Shown in pieces: positions 55,237-64,000 of a stretch of DNA of 64,000 nucleotides (positions within the stretch are counted from its first letter, which is position 1; each line of letters starts with the position of its first letter). A program made the position numbers and the translations under genes. Source of the stretch: CALJFL01 sp039964455 (GTDB lineage Bacteria; Pseudomonadota; Gammaproteobacteria; Pseudomonadales; Halieaceae); contig JBDVXK010000012.1 in NCBI GenBank assembly GCA_039964455.1, positions 186,001 to 250,000 of the forward strand. Direction: 5' to 3'. The notes beneath the pieces were generated by a model that saw only the letters and a program-made list of their open reading frames with translations, had not been told where the DNA came from and searched no databases.

Positions 55237-57128
55237 GATTTGCTACCTCCGGCAGCTTTACCACCAATGGCCAGGGTCTTCACCTTGCGCCCCCCGTACA
55301 TAATATTAACCAGTGCACGGGTACCCATGATGGCCGTAAACATCGATGTCACAATGCCCACAGACAAAGTCACCGCGAAACCTTTGACCGGCCCCGTACC
55401 CACGGCATACAGAATCACAGCCACAATCAGTGTGGTGAGATTGGCGTCAAGAATGGTGGCCACGGCGCGCTCGAAGCCCGAGTGAATCGCCATCTGAGGG
55501 GAGAGGCCATTGCGCAACTCCTCCCGTATTCGCGAGAATATGAGCACGTTGGCATCCACCGCCATTCCCACCGTCAACACGATACCGGCAATGCCTGGCA
55601 GTGTGAGGGTAGCGCCTATCATCGACATAAAGGCAATCAACAGCACCAGGTTACAACTCAGGGCCACCACCGCCGCTATACCGAATACTCGGTAGTAAAG
55701 CACCATGAACAACACCACCAGCGCCAAGCCATACTGCACCGACTTAACGCCAAGGCGAATATTTTCAGCACCCAGCGAGGGCCCAACGGTTCGCTCTTCC
55801 ACGAATGAAATCGGCGCGGCCAGTGCACCGGCTCGCAGCATCAGTGCCAGTTCTGACGACTCCAGCGGATTATCCAAACCGGTAATCTGGAACTGCGCAC
55901 CCAGTGCGGACTGAATCACAGGCGCTGTCAGCAGCGTCTTTTCGTCGTAGGGGATTTTTACCGCTACTTCAGTGCCATCTTCCTGTCGCTCGTAACGGGT
56001 GCGGTACTTACGCTCTATAAATAGAACACCCATGCGCCGCTTGATGTTATTGCGGGTTGCGCGGGACATGAGCGTGCCACCCTCGCTGTCCAGGCTGATC
56101 TGCACATTGGGTCGACCATTCTGGTCAAAGCTGGCCTGGGCGTTAGAGACGCGCTCACCGGTGATAATGACATCACGCTCCAGCCATTCGGTCATGCCGG
56201 CACGATCCGCACTGCGGTAAGAATATTGCTGCTTGTCGGCCGCCGAGGCATCGAGGTTCGCTACCAGTCGAAACTCCAGATTGGCGACCTTACCCAAAAT
56301 CCGCTTTGCTTCCGCGGTATCCTGAATACCGGGTAGCTCCACCACGATACGGTTCTGGCCCTGACGCTGCACCAGCGGCTCTGAGACACCCAGTTCATTC
56401 ACCCGGTTGCGCAGTGTTGTAAGGTTCTGGCTTACCGAGTAATCGGTGATCTCTTTGCGGGTTTGATCCGTCATAGCGCCGGTGACATTCCAGCTATCAT
56501 CTTCATCTATGCGATCGAGTACCAGCTCCGGGTGGTTCTCAGACATGATGCTACGAGCTTGCTCGCGCAATTCTTCACTGCGGAACCGCCCTTCTACCTG
56601 GCCATTTTTATTGAGGGTTACAAAGCCGCGAATACGTTCTTCGCGCAAGGCACGCTTGGTCGCATTAACGTAATACTCCATGCGTCGCTCTACCGCCGCA
56701 TCCACGTCAACTTCCAGCTTGAAGTGAACACCGCCACTCAAGTCCAGGCCCAGCTTCATGGGCTGAGCACCATAATCGCTCAGCCAATTCGGTGTGGTTT
56801 GTGCCAGGTTAAGCGCCACGATAAAGCCATCGCCAAGCGCACGCGACACCCGCGCCTGAGCCGTTAACTGGGCATCGGCGTCGCGAAGACGTATCAGTGC
56901 ATTGCGGCCATCTGGCTCAATAACCTCGCCAAAATGCTCAATATTGTTCTCCTCCAACGCCGTCAGCGCACGGCCGAGAATTTCCTCATCGATAAGCTGG
57001 GAGCTGCTTTCGCCAGTAATCTGCAGGGCAGGGTCAGGGGCATACAGGTTCGGTGCGGCATAGAAGAACCCAATCAACAGCACGAAAAGGACGAGCAGGT
57101 ACTTCCACAACGGGTACTTGTTCAACAT
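55233..57128 (-). CDS. secD: Protein translocase subunit SecD
   Basis: This is 631 residues. The first helix (KYLLVLFVLLIGFFYAAPNLY) is followed by the large periplasmic P1 domain, including GLDLSGGVHFKLEVD and LRNRVNELGVSEPLVQRQG. Five C-terminal helices carry PGIAGIVLTVGMAVDANVLIFSRIREEL, with the conserved Asp of the proton path. It lies 105 bp after purL on the same strand. yajC and tgt, normally just upstream, are not here. Confidence 0.97.
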   Translation of the reverse strand: MLNKYPLWKYLLVLFVLLIGFFYAAPNLYAPDPALQITGESSSQLIDEEILGRALTALEENNIEHFGEVIEPDGRNALIRLRDADAQLTAQARVSRALGDGFIVALNLAQTTPNWLSDYGAQPMKLGLDLSGGVHFKLEVDVDAAVERRMEYYVNATKRALREERIRGFVTLNKNGQVEGRFRSEELREQARSIMSENHPELVLDRIDEDDSWNVTGAMTDQTRKEITDYSVSQNLTTLRNRVNELGVSEPLVQRQGQNRIVVELPGIQDTAEAKRILGKVANLEFRLVANLDASAADKQQYSYRSADRAGMTEWLERDVIITGERVSNAQASFDQNGRPNVQISLDSEGGTLMSRATRNNIKRRMGVLFIERKYRTRYERQEDGTEVAVKIPYDEKTLLTAPVIQSALGAQFQITGLDNPLESSELALMLRAGALAAPISFVEERTVGPSLGAENIRLGVKSVQYGLALVVLFMVLYYRVFGIAAVVALSCNLVLLIAFMSMIGATLTLPGIAGIVLTVGMAVDANVLIFSRIREELRNGLSPQMAIHSGFERAVATILDANLTTLIVAVILYAVGTGPVKGFAVTLSVGIVTSMFTAIMGTRALVNIMYGGRKVKTLAIGGKAAGGSKS

Positions 57129-57184
57129 AGTTAAGCTCTAGCAACAGCGGGAGCCAGTAGGGTCTCCCGCCAAAAAAAGGCGCC

Positions 57185-57212
57185 ATTATAAATTATAGGC
57201 TTGTGGCCACAA
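57185..57212 (-). promoter_or_regulatory. Candidate secDF promoter
   Basis: On the minus strand TTGTGG, 16 bp and TATAAT (57190-57185) lie about 57 bp before secD. A second overlapping TATAAT sits inside the spacer. The -35 is half of the palindrome TTGTGGCCACAA. It fits secDF having its own promoter apart from purL. Confidence 0.5.
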
Positions 57213-57233
57213 TAGCCTGCTGAGGGGCGCATA

Positions 57234-60200
57234 TTACCCCAGCCAGACCCGCGCATTGCGGAACAATCGCAGCCAACCGCCATCTTCTCCCCAGCCTGCA
57301 GGCTGCCAGGAGTTCTGTACGGTTCGATAAACCCGCTCAGGGTGCGGCATCATAATGGTGGCGCGGCCATCTGCACTGGTTAAGCCCCCTATCCCCGCCG
57401 GCGAGCCATTGGGGTTCGCCGGATACCGCTGTGCTATCTGCAGGTCGTTCTCTCTATAGGTGAGGGCAACTGCGCCATTTTCAAGGCATGCCTGCATAGC
57501 TGCATCATTGGCGAACTCTGCCCTGCCCTCGCCATGGGCCACGGCGATGGGCAAATGCGACCCGGCCATGCCCTGCAATAATACCGAGGGGCTATCTTCT
57601 ATCTGCACCAGTGACACCCGCGCCTCAAACTGCTCGGATCGATTGCGTACGAAGCGCGGCCAGTGTTCAGCGCCCGGAATCAGGTCCTTGAGGGTAGAAA
57701 CCATCTGGCAGCCATTGCACACGCCCAGAGTAAAGGTGTTGTCGCGCTGGAAAAAACCGGCAAACTGCTCGCGAACCTGGTTGTTGAAGCGAATACTTTT
57801 CGCCCAGCCCTCACCGGCACCCAACACATCGCCGTAGGAAAACCCGCCGCAGGCCACCAGTCCCTGGAAGGCATCAAGACCCAGCTTGCCACCTAAAATA
57901 TCGCTCATGTGAACATCGACTGGCGTAAAACCGGCGCGATGAAACGCCGCGGCCATTTCCACATGGCCATTGACGCCCTGCTCACGCAGTATCGCCACTT
58001 TGGGCCTGACACCGGTGGCGATGAAAGGGGCGCTGATGTCCTCATTCGCATCAAAGGTCAGATTTGCCGAAATTCCCTTGTCACTTTCGGTGATGCGAGC
58101 AAATTCCTCGGCGGCACACTCCGGGTTGTCGCGCAGCGACTGCACTTCATAGCTGGTTCTGGCCCACAGTGCCTGCAACCGGGCGCGGCTGTCGGTGATC
58201 AGCGAGTCGCCACCTTCCGCGATGGTTATCACATCACCGGTTACAGCCCGGCCAATGCGGTGCATACAACGCTCCAATCCCAACATTTCTGCCTGAGATT
58301 CAAAGGCCGCAAGGTCAGAGGCAGCTATCTGAAGTACCGCTCCGGCCTCTTCAGTAAACAATTTATCCAGGGTATCACCAGGCACGGTCGACAGGTCCAC
58401 CTGCAACCCACAGCGGCCGGCGAACGCCATTTCAACCAGGGTGGTTAACAACCCACCGTCAGAGCGATCGTGGTAGGCCAAAACAGCGCTACTGCTCAGG
58501 GCGCCCTGCACCAGTGCAAAGAAGCCCTTCAAATCTGCAGGCTGATCAATGTCGGGAACGGTATCCCCAAGCTGGCCATACACCTGCGCCAATGCTGAAC
58601 CACCGAGACGATTGGCCCCGCGGCCCAGGTCCAGTAATACCAGTTCGGCATCAATATCGGGCTGTATTTGTGGTGTGACGGCGCGACGCACATCGGTAAC
58701 CGGCGCAAAGCCTGACACTATAAGTGATACAGGCGCAGTGACGGCCTTTGACGCCTCGTCATCCTGCCAGGTGGTACGCATGGACATGGAATCCTTGCCC
58801 ACAGGAATCGTGATGCCCAGCGCAGGACATAACTCCATACCCACTGCCTTTACGGTGTCATAGAGAATCTCGTCCTCCACACCGTAACCCGCGGCGCACA
58901 TCCAGTTGGCCGACAAACGTACATCGCTGATATTGGCGATAGGCGCAGCACAAATATTGGTGAGCGTCTCGGCGATTGCCATACGCCCTGAGGCTGGGCC
59001 ACTGACCAACGCCAGCGGCGTACGCTCGCCCATCGCCATGGCTTCACCGGCAAAACTATCGTAAGAAACGGTGGTGACTGCACAGTCAGCTACCGGCACC
59101 TGCCAGGGGCCAACCATCTGATCGCGCACCACCATACCCGTTACGGAGCGGTCGCCAATCGTTATCAGAAAGTTCTTACTGGCCACAGTGGGCAGTTGCA
59201 GTACACGATCCACGGCCTCAGCGAGATCCGGGGTTAAAGACAGTGCCTGATGTGCAATCGCCTGGCGTATCACATCGCGCTGCATTTTAGGCGCCTTGCC
59301 AAACAACACTGACATGGGCAGATCTACCGGGGCATTGCCAAACTCGCTATCGCTAACCGATAAGTGCAGTTCTTCGGTGGCCTCCCCCATCACCGCATAG
59401 GGGCAGCGCTCACGCTCGCAGATAGCCTCAAACCGGGCGAGGTTTTCTGGCTCAACTGCCATCACATACCGTTCCTGGGACTCGTTGCACCAGATTTCCA
59501 GCGGTGACATGCCAGGCTCGTCGTTGGGCACTTCACGCAGCTCAAACCGGCCGCCGCGGCCGCCGTCCTTGACCAGTTCCGGCATAGCATTGGACAACCC
59601 ACCAGCACCCACATCGTGGATAAAGGCGATGGGGTTTTGTTCACCCAGCTGCCAGCATCGGTCTATGACCTCCTGACAACGTCGTTCCATTTCCGGGTTC
59701 TGGCGCTGCACCGAGGCAAAGTCCAGGTCTTCGTGGCTGGCGCCACTTGCCATTGACGATGCGGCACCACCTCCCAGGCCTATCAGCATTGCGGGGCCAC
59801 CCAGCACGACCAGTTTGGCTCCGGCGCCGAAGTCTCCCTTGTCGACATGCTCGGCGCGCACATTGCCATAGCCGCCGGCGATCATGATGGGCTTGTGGTA
59901 GCCACGCACCTCGTCGCCAGCCACGCCCGGGGCAAGGGCTTCATAACTGCGGAAATAACCACACAGATTAGGCCGTCCAAATTCGTTGTTAAATGCCGCT
60001 CCGCCTATGGGCCCCTCGGTCATGATGTCCAGTGCCGATACAATCCGGTCTGGCTTGCCATAGGGCTGTTCCCAGGGCTGGCCATAACCCGGAATATTCA
60101 AATTCGATACTGAAAACCCGGTCAAGCCCACTTTTGGCTTAGAGCCTCGCCCCACCGCACCTTCGTCGCGAATTTCGCCGCCAGAGCCGGTTCCGGCACC

Positions 60201-61133
60201 TGGATGGGGAGCTATCGCTGTGGGGTGATTGTGGGTCTCCACTTTCATCAGTAAATGGATGGGCTCCTGCGAAAAATCGTATTCGGCGGAGTCAGGATCC
60301 GGATAGAAGCGGCCGGCGGTGTGCCCCTCTACAACAGCCGCATTATCAGAATACGCCGAGAGCACCCCCTCGCCCCCCAAGGCATGGGTGTTGCGAATCA
60401 TATTGAACAGGGAGTGACTCTGCTCCTGCCCATCGATAGTCCAGCTCGCGTTGAATATCTTGTGCCTACAGTGCTCCGAGTTGGCCTGGGCAAACATCAT
60501 CAATTCAATATCATTCGGATTCCGGCCCAAGGCGGTAAAGCTCTCCACAAGATAGTCGATTTCATCATCCGCCAGGGCCAGGCCCAGCTTACGGTCTGCG
60601 GCTACCAGCGCATCGCGCCCTCCGGAGAGGAGGTCCACCGAGTCCAGCGCAGCGGGCTTGGCGATCTCGAACAAGGCCTGTGCGTCATTGAGCTCAGCGA
60701 CAACGACTTCAGTCATGCGGTCATGCACGGCAGCGCTCACTGCCTGACGATCACCTGCGGTTACAGTTGCAGGCAGTTGCAGATAGTAGGCTGTGCCCCG
60801 CTCCAGGCGCTGAACCTGCTCGAGACCACAGTTGTGCGCGATATCTGTCGCTTTACTGGACCAGGGAGAAATAGTGCCCGGGCGGGGAATCACCAATTGC
60901 AGCTCACCGTTTTGCCTGGCGCTAGCGGCTGCATCGGCACTGGCTGCGGGGCCATATTCAAGCAGGCTCTCAAGGACCGCCCGCTGGCTAGCATCAAGTT
61001 CTGCCGTGCAATCGGCAAAATGAACAGTTTCGGTGTGCAGAATACGGATATCGGGGTCGATAGCGGTAAGTTTCCGTGCCAGCTTGTCCAAACGGAAAGC
61101 AGACAGGGCCGGGGCACCGGGCAGTATTAGCAT
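57234..61133 (-). CDS. purL: Phosphoribosylformylglycinamidine synthase, large fused type
   Basis: This is 1299 residues, the fused form of gammaproteobacteria. It converts FGAR to FGAM in purine synthesis using glutamine. The N-terminal and two AIRS-like synthetase domains are seen (DDEIDYLVESFTALGRNPND, HNHPTAIAPHPGAGTGSGGEIRDEG, HDRSDGGLLTTLVEMAFAG). The C-terminal glutamine amidotransferase domain carries the nucleophile in GVCNGCQM and its His in PHPERV. It is divergent from mltF, as in E. coli. Confidence 0.98.
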   Translation of the reverse strand: MLILPGAPALSAFRLDKLARKLTAIDPDIRILHTETVHFADCTAELDASQRAVLESLLEYGPAASADAAASARQNGELQLVIPRPGTISPWSSKATDIAHNCGLEQVQRLERGTAYYLQLPATVTAGDRQAVSAAVHDRMTEVVVAELNDAQALFEIAKPAALDSVDLLSGGRDALVAADRKLGLALADDEIDYLVESFTALGRNPNDIELMMFAQANSEHCRHKIFNASWTIDGQEQSHSLFNMIRNTHALGGEGVLSAYSDNAAVVEGHTAGRFYPDPDSAEYDFSQEPIHLLMKVETHNHPTAIAPHPGAGTGSGGEIRDEGAVGRGSKPKVGLTGFSVSNLNIPGYGQPWEQPYGKPDRIVSALDIMTEGPIGGAAFNNEFGRPNLCGYFRSYEALAPGVAGDEVRGYHKPIMIAGGYGNVRAEHVDKGDFGAGAKLVVLGGPAMLIGLGGGAASSMASGASHEDLDFASVQRQNPEMERRCQEVIDRCWQLGEQNPIAFIHDVGAGGLSNAMPELVKDGGRGGRFELREVPNDEPGMSPLEIWCNESQERYVMAVEPENLARFEAICERERCPYAVMGEATEELHLSVSDSEFGNAPVDLPMSVLFGKAPKMQRDVIRQAIAHQALSLTPDLAEAVDRVLQLPTVASKNFLITIGDRSVTGMVVRDQMVGPWQVPVADCAVTTVSYDSFAGEAMAMGERTPLALVSGPASGRMAIAETLTNICAAPIANISDVRLSANWMCAAGYGVEDEILYDTVKAVGMELCPALGITIPVGKDSMSMRTTWQDDEASKAVTAPVSLIVSGFAPVTDVRRAVTPQIQPDIDAELVLLDLGRGANRLGGSALAQVYGQLGDTVPDIDQPADLKGFFALVQGALSSSAVLAYHDRSDGGLLTTLVEMAFAGRCGLQVDLSTVPGDTLDKLFTEEAGAVLQIAASDLAAFESQAEMLGLERCMHRIGRAVTGDVITIAEGGDSLITDSRARLQALWARTSYEVQSLRDNPECAAEEFARITESDKGISANLTFDANEDISAPFIATGVRPKVAILREQGVNGHVEMAAAFHRAGFTPVDVHMSDILGGKLGLDAFQGLVACGGFSYGDVLGAGEGWAKSIRFNNQVREQFAGFFQRDNTFTLGVCNGCQMVSTLKDLIPGAEHWPRFVRNRSEQFEARVSLVQIEDSPSVLLQGMAGSHLPIAVAHGEGRAEFANDAAMQACLENGAVALTYRENDLQIAQRYPANPNGSPAGIGGLTSADGRATIMMPHPERVYRTVQNSWQPAGWGEDGGWLRLFRNARVWLG

Positions 61134-61274
61134 GCTGTGGAAAGCTCCAGGCGGAGGTCTTCGGGAAAGGCGGTATTGTACCTATTTGCACCGCGCCAGT
61201 TAACCGAAAATGGGGCAATTTACCACGGTAATTGTGCCTGTCTGGCATCAATCACTGCGGTCTATGATACAGAC

Positions 61275-62711
61275 ATGCCCCTTTACCTCTGGCGACTCAT
61301 TATTCTGGTTCTGGCCCTACCGGCCGGCCTTTGGAGCTGTTCCAGCAAAGACAGCCTGCAGCGCATCATTAGCGAAGGCGAACTCGTGGTTGCAACACGT
61401 TCCAGTCCCACCACTTTTTACCTCAATAATGATACTCCGGAGGGCTTTGAATATGACCTTGCCTCACTGTTCGCCGAAGATCTGGGTGTTCAGCTCAACA
61501 TGCAACCGGCTTTCAGCCTGGACGAGATATTTACCCGACTGCGGCGTGGAGAGGCTGACTTTGCCGCCGCCGGCCTCACCCTGACAGGTGAGCGGCAAGC
61601 ACTCTATGAGCACGCCTCGGCATACCATACGCTGAGGCCACAGGTTATTTATCGCACTGGGCAGCGCAAACCTCGCTCAGTCAGCGAACTTGAAGGGCGC
61701 CGGGTGCTCGTTTTAGCTGGCAGCTCCCACGCCGAGGCACTAACCGCCCTGCAAGCCGGCGGGTTTTCCGGGCTGGAAATCGAGGAGATTGATGAAGTGG
61801 ACTCGATGGCCCTGCTGGATCTGGTCGACAGTGACTACGCCCCCCTGGCTATCATCGACTCCAACGAATTCAGCGTACAACAGAGCCTCTACCCTCGCCT
61901 GGAAGTCGCTTTCGACCTGGGGTCCGACCAAAGCATGGTGTGGTACCTGGCTCAAAACGAGGACAACCAGGCATTGCTCGATCGTATTGATCAGTTCATA
62001 ACTGCACTGAAGGCTGACGGCACACTGGAGCGTCTGCGCGAGCTGCATTTTGGTCACGCCGAAGGTGTATCACGGGTAGGTTCACACACCTTCGCCCTCA
62101 ACATGCGCAGAAAGCTGCCAGCCTACAGCGAGTTGATTAAACAGGTCGCCGAGGAATACCAACTGGACTGGCACCTGCTGGCCGCCATCGCGTATCAGGA
62201 ATCGCACTGGGATCCGCAGGCCACCTCGCCCACGGGGGTGCGGGGCATGATGATGTTGACCGTACCGACTGCTCAGGAGATGGGCGTCACCGACCGACTC
62301 GATCCGCTGCAGAGCCTGCGTGGTGGCGCTCGCTATCTCAAGAATATCAAGCGCCGGCTGCCCAATGATATCTACGAGCCCGACCGCACCTGGTTTGCCC
62401 TGGCCGCCTACAATATTGGCATGGGCCATCTGGAAGATGCCCGAGTGCTCACCGACCGACAGGGTGGCGACCCACACTTGTGGAACGATGTGCTGGAGCG
62501 GCTGCCACAATTGCAGAAGAGCCGCTACTATGAAACCGTGCGTTACGGATATGCTCGCGGACTGGAAGCTGTTACCTACGTTCAGAACATTCGCCACTAC
62601 TACAATATCCTGCACTGGCAGGAGCTTCCCGAGCAGCAGCAAACACCGCCGGCGACACTGAATGCCTACCTGCCCGAGATGCTGCAGCGCACCGACTTAT
62701 TGGCGCTATAG
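61275..62711 (+). CDS. mltF: Membrane-bound lytic transglycosylase MltF
   Basis: This is 478 residues from ATG 61275; the longer frame to 61137 is unconserved. The N-terminus (LYLWRLIILVLALPAGLWSCSSK) has a lipobox-like LWSC, so a lipoprotein is likely. Residues ~40-270 are a periplasmic-binding-protein-like domain (GELVVATRSSPTTFYLN, GFEYDLASLFAEDLG). The SLT catalytic domain follows, with Glu in AAIAYQESHWDPQATSPTG. It cleaves glycan strands of peptidoglycan. The purL-mltF divergent pair is a gammaproteobacterial hallmark. Confidence 0.97.
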   Translation: MPLYLWRLIILVLALPAGLWSCSSKDSLQRIISEGELVVATRSSPTTFYLNNDTPEGFEYDLASLFAEDLGVQLNMQPAFSLDEIFTRLRRGEADFAAAGLTLTGERQALYEHASAYHTLRPQVIYRTGQRKPRSVSELEGRRVLVLAGSSHAEALTALQAGGFSGLEIEEIDEVDSMALLDLVDSDYAPLAIIDSNEFSVQQSLYPRLEVAFDLGSDQSMVWYLAQNEDNQALLDRIDQFITALKADGTLERLRELHFGHAEGVSRVGSHTFALNMRRKLPAYSELIKQVAEEYQLDWHLLAAIAYQESHWDPQATSPTGVRGMMMLTVPTAQEMGVTDRLDPLQSLRGGARYLKNIKRRLPNDIYEPDRTWFALAAYNIGMGHLEDARVLTDRQGGDPHLWNDVLERLPQLQKSRYYETVRYGYARGLEAVTYVQNIRHYYNILHWQELPEQQQTPPATLNAYLPEMLQRTDLLAL

Positions 62712-62756
62712 TCTTCTATTTTTCAATTAGCACCACTACCCAACGAGCCTTTTCTT

Positions 62757-63542
62757 ATGGATTACCAACATATTATCGTTAGCACCGATGCACATGTAAC
62801 AACCATCTGCCTCAACCGACCCGAATCAATGAACGCGATTAACAGTGTCATGCATGAAGAGCTGCAGGCCGCTTTCGACGCCTTCGCTGCCGATGATGAT
62901 CAGTTTATTGGCGTTGTCACAGGCGCTGGAGACCGGGCCTTTTGCGCAGGCAGTGATCTGAAGGCTATTGCCGAAGGTGGCAAGCACGCGGGGTACCCAA
63001 AAAACGGCTACGCCGGATTGATAGAGCGCTTTGACCTGAACAAGCCGCTGATTGCTGCGGTCAATGGAATCTGCCTCGGTGGCGGCTTCGAAGTCGCCCT
63101 GGCCTGCGACCTGATCATCGCCTCTGAGACTGCCAGTTTTGGATTACCCGAGCCAAGAGTGGGCGCCGTTGCGCTTGGGGGCGGTGTACACCGACTGGCC
63201 AGGCAAATTGGCCTGAAACGCGCAATGGGTTATGTGCTTAGCAGCAGCCGCATTTCTGCTGCAGAAGGCTTGTCGCAAGGGCTGGTCAACGAGGTCGTCC
63301 CACCCGAAGAACTGGAAGCCGCCACATCGCGCTGGTGTGAAGAAATCCTCAAAGGCGCCCCGATGGCAATTCGGGCTTCCAAAGAAGCCATCATGCAGGG
63401 GTTGGACGAACCTTCACTGGCGGACGCTATTCGCTCACAGGAAGCCTACCCTGCCTTCAAAAAATGGCGTCAGGCCGAGGATACAATCGAAGGACCATTG
63501 GCGTTTGCCGAAAAACGTAAGCCCGAGTGGAAGGGACGGTAA
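62757..63542 (+). CDS. Enoyl-CoA hydratase/crotonase family protein
   Basis: This is a 261-residue crotonase. Both catalytic glutamates are in place: GGGFEVALACD and SFGLPEPRVG. The oxyanion loop is GAGDRAFCAGSDLKAI. It should hydrate a 2-enoyl-CoA or act in a related reaction such as carnitinyl-CoA dehydration, which has a similar FAGSDLK loop. It differs from the crotonase at 17.6 kb, which lacks the first Glu. It is 45 bp after mltF on the same strand, without a visible promoter. Confidence 0.9.
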   Translation: MDYQHIIVSTDAHVTTICLNRPESMNAINSVMHEELQAAFDAFAADDDQFIGVVTGAGDRAFCAGSDLKAIAEGGKHAGYPKNGYAGLIERFDLNKPLIAAVNGICLGGGFEVALACDLIIASETASFGLPEPRVGAVALGGGVHRLARQIGLKRAMGYVLSSSRISAAEGLSQGLVNEVVPPEELEAATSRWCEEILKGAPMAIRASKEAIMQGLDEPSLADAIRSQEAYPAFKKWRQAEDTIEGPLAFAEKRKPEWKGR

Positions 63543-63630
63543 ATGAGCCTGGTTATGCGCACAGCTGCGGTATTGAACCCTTGGGGCATCACCAAGTACG
63601 CATGAAAATTATGTCGCTATACGAATCTTT

Positions 63631-63999
63631 CTAACGCCGCGCCCGAAAAAAACTTCGCAACAACTCTGAGCTTTCGTCAGCCAGTACGCCCTCCCGCCAC
63701 TTCACCTTGTGGTTATACCATGGCTCATCGAGTAACTGGCAGGTACTGCACACGACGCCAGCACGAGGCTCACGAGCAGCAAATACCAACTCAGCAATCC
63801 GGGCATGTACCAGTGCGCCTGCGCACATAGTGCAGGGCTCCAGAGTGACATAGAGCGTAGCGCCGGGGAGCCTATAGTTACCCACCTTGGCGGCGGCGGC
63901 GCGGAGGGCCAGAATCTCAGCGTGGGCACTGGGGTCGGCAGCAGAGATAACCGAATTGAAGCCCTCTCCCAGCAGCTCGCCATCACGGACAACGACGGC
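63631..63999 (-). CDS. tadA: tRNA-specific adenosine deaminase (5' end outside window)
   Basis: The final 122 residues are present. The zinc motif is seen as AHAEILALR (His, Glu proton shuttle) and EPCTMCAGALVHAR (two Cys). The C-terminal LLDEPWYNHKVKWREGVLADESSELLRSFFRARR is diagnostic of TadA, which makes inosine at the wobble position of tRNA-Arg(ACG). The frame runs off the right edge. Confidence 0.95.
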   Translation of the reverse strand, partial: AVVVRDGELLGEGFNSVISAADPSAHAEILALRAAAAKVGNYRLPGATLYVTLEPCTMCAGALVHARIAELVFAAREPRAGVVCSTCQLLDEPWYNHKVKWREGVLADESSELLRSFFRARR

Positions 64000-64000
64000 G

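Noticed and set aside
57139..57164. Hairpin between purL and secD (GCGGGAG/CTCCCGC)
   Set aside because: Followed by A rather than T on the plus strand, and on the minus strand the T run precedes it; not a terminator.
60255..61130. Open frame of 291 codons antisense to purL
   Set aside because: Shadow of a highly conserved GC-rich gene; no family resemblance.
1..64000. CRISPR arrays, insertion sequences, rRNA, integrases
   Set aside because: No spaced short repeats, transposase-like frames, or rRNA sequence seen.

Overview
The window is chromosomal DNA from a gammaproteobacterium. Three gene orders support this: alaS-lysC-csrA-tRNA-Ser, purL divergent from mltF, and a monomeric NADP isocitrate dehydrogenase. 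The many SDR, Rieske, crotonase, GST and TonB-receptor genes resemble marine oligotrophs of the Halieaceae/Spongiibacteraceae type, but that placement is inference. I saw no insertion sequence, integrase, CRISPR array or rRNA. No gene-free gap exceeds 300 bases.

Region 1 (1-12.1 kb) is a mixed accessory block. A rightward run holds the tail of an alpha/beta hydrolase, a Tat-signal short-chain dehydrogenase, an M19 dipeptidase, a cytosolic protein resembling reductive dehalogenases or QueG, a DUF1624 membrane protein and a HIT protein. It is followed by a leftward group (DUF2855, AlkB-type dioxygenase, coiled-coil anchor), an SDR, and leftward icd plus a zinc-free MDR.

Region 2 (12.1-32.1 kb) is catabolic and transport-like. 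It holds YghU, a YHS protein with an anchored TAXI-type binding protein, a Rieske oxygenase, a PhyH dioxygenase, crotonases, SnoaL/NTF2-fold proteins and a TonB receptor. It continues with a solitary molybdopterin oxidoreductase with an FDH-like Cys-His, an LLM flavoenzyme, a nitronate monooxygenase, a DUF3604 protein, an MFS carrier, a GST and an SDR without the catalytic Tyr. A perfect 9-bp inverted repeat lies just upstream of the nitronate monooxygenase gene.

Region 3 (32.1-48.6 kb) is mostly core. It holds an exported KatG, a four-helix holin-like protein, tRNA-Ser(GCU), csrA, lysC, alaS, hinT, a Trm112-like gene, an M23 peptidase, greB, a Fur-type TonB receptor, a serine hydrolase and gcvP. 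Downstream of the tRNA, at exactly 178 bp, a 17-bp copy of its 3' end sits in a run of hairpins.

Region 4 (48.6-54.3 kb) is the most unusual locus. An RHS/YD-repeat protein is divided into two genes, and each half has its own ribosome binding site and signal peptide. A golvesin-like domain interrupts the second half just before the RHS core. A 142-residue unrecognised C-terminal tip follows the DPxGL motif, and a small two-helix membrane protein 26 bp downstream is a candidate immunity protein. This looks like a two-part surface or secreted polymorphic-toxin cocoon, comparable in plan to the TcB/TcC split.

Region 5 (54.3-64 kb) is core: secF-secD directly after purL without yajC, mltF, a crotonase, and the 5'-truncated tadA at the window edge.
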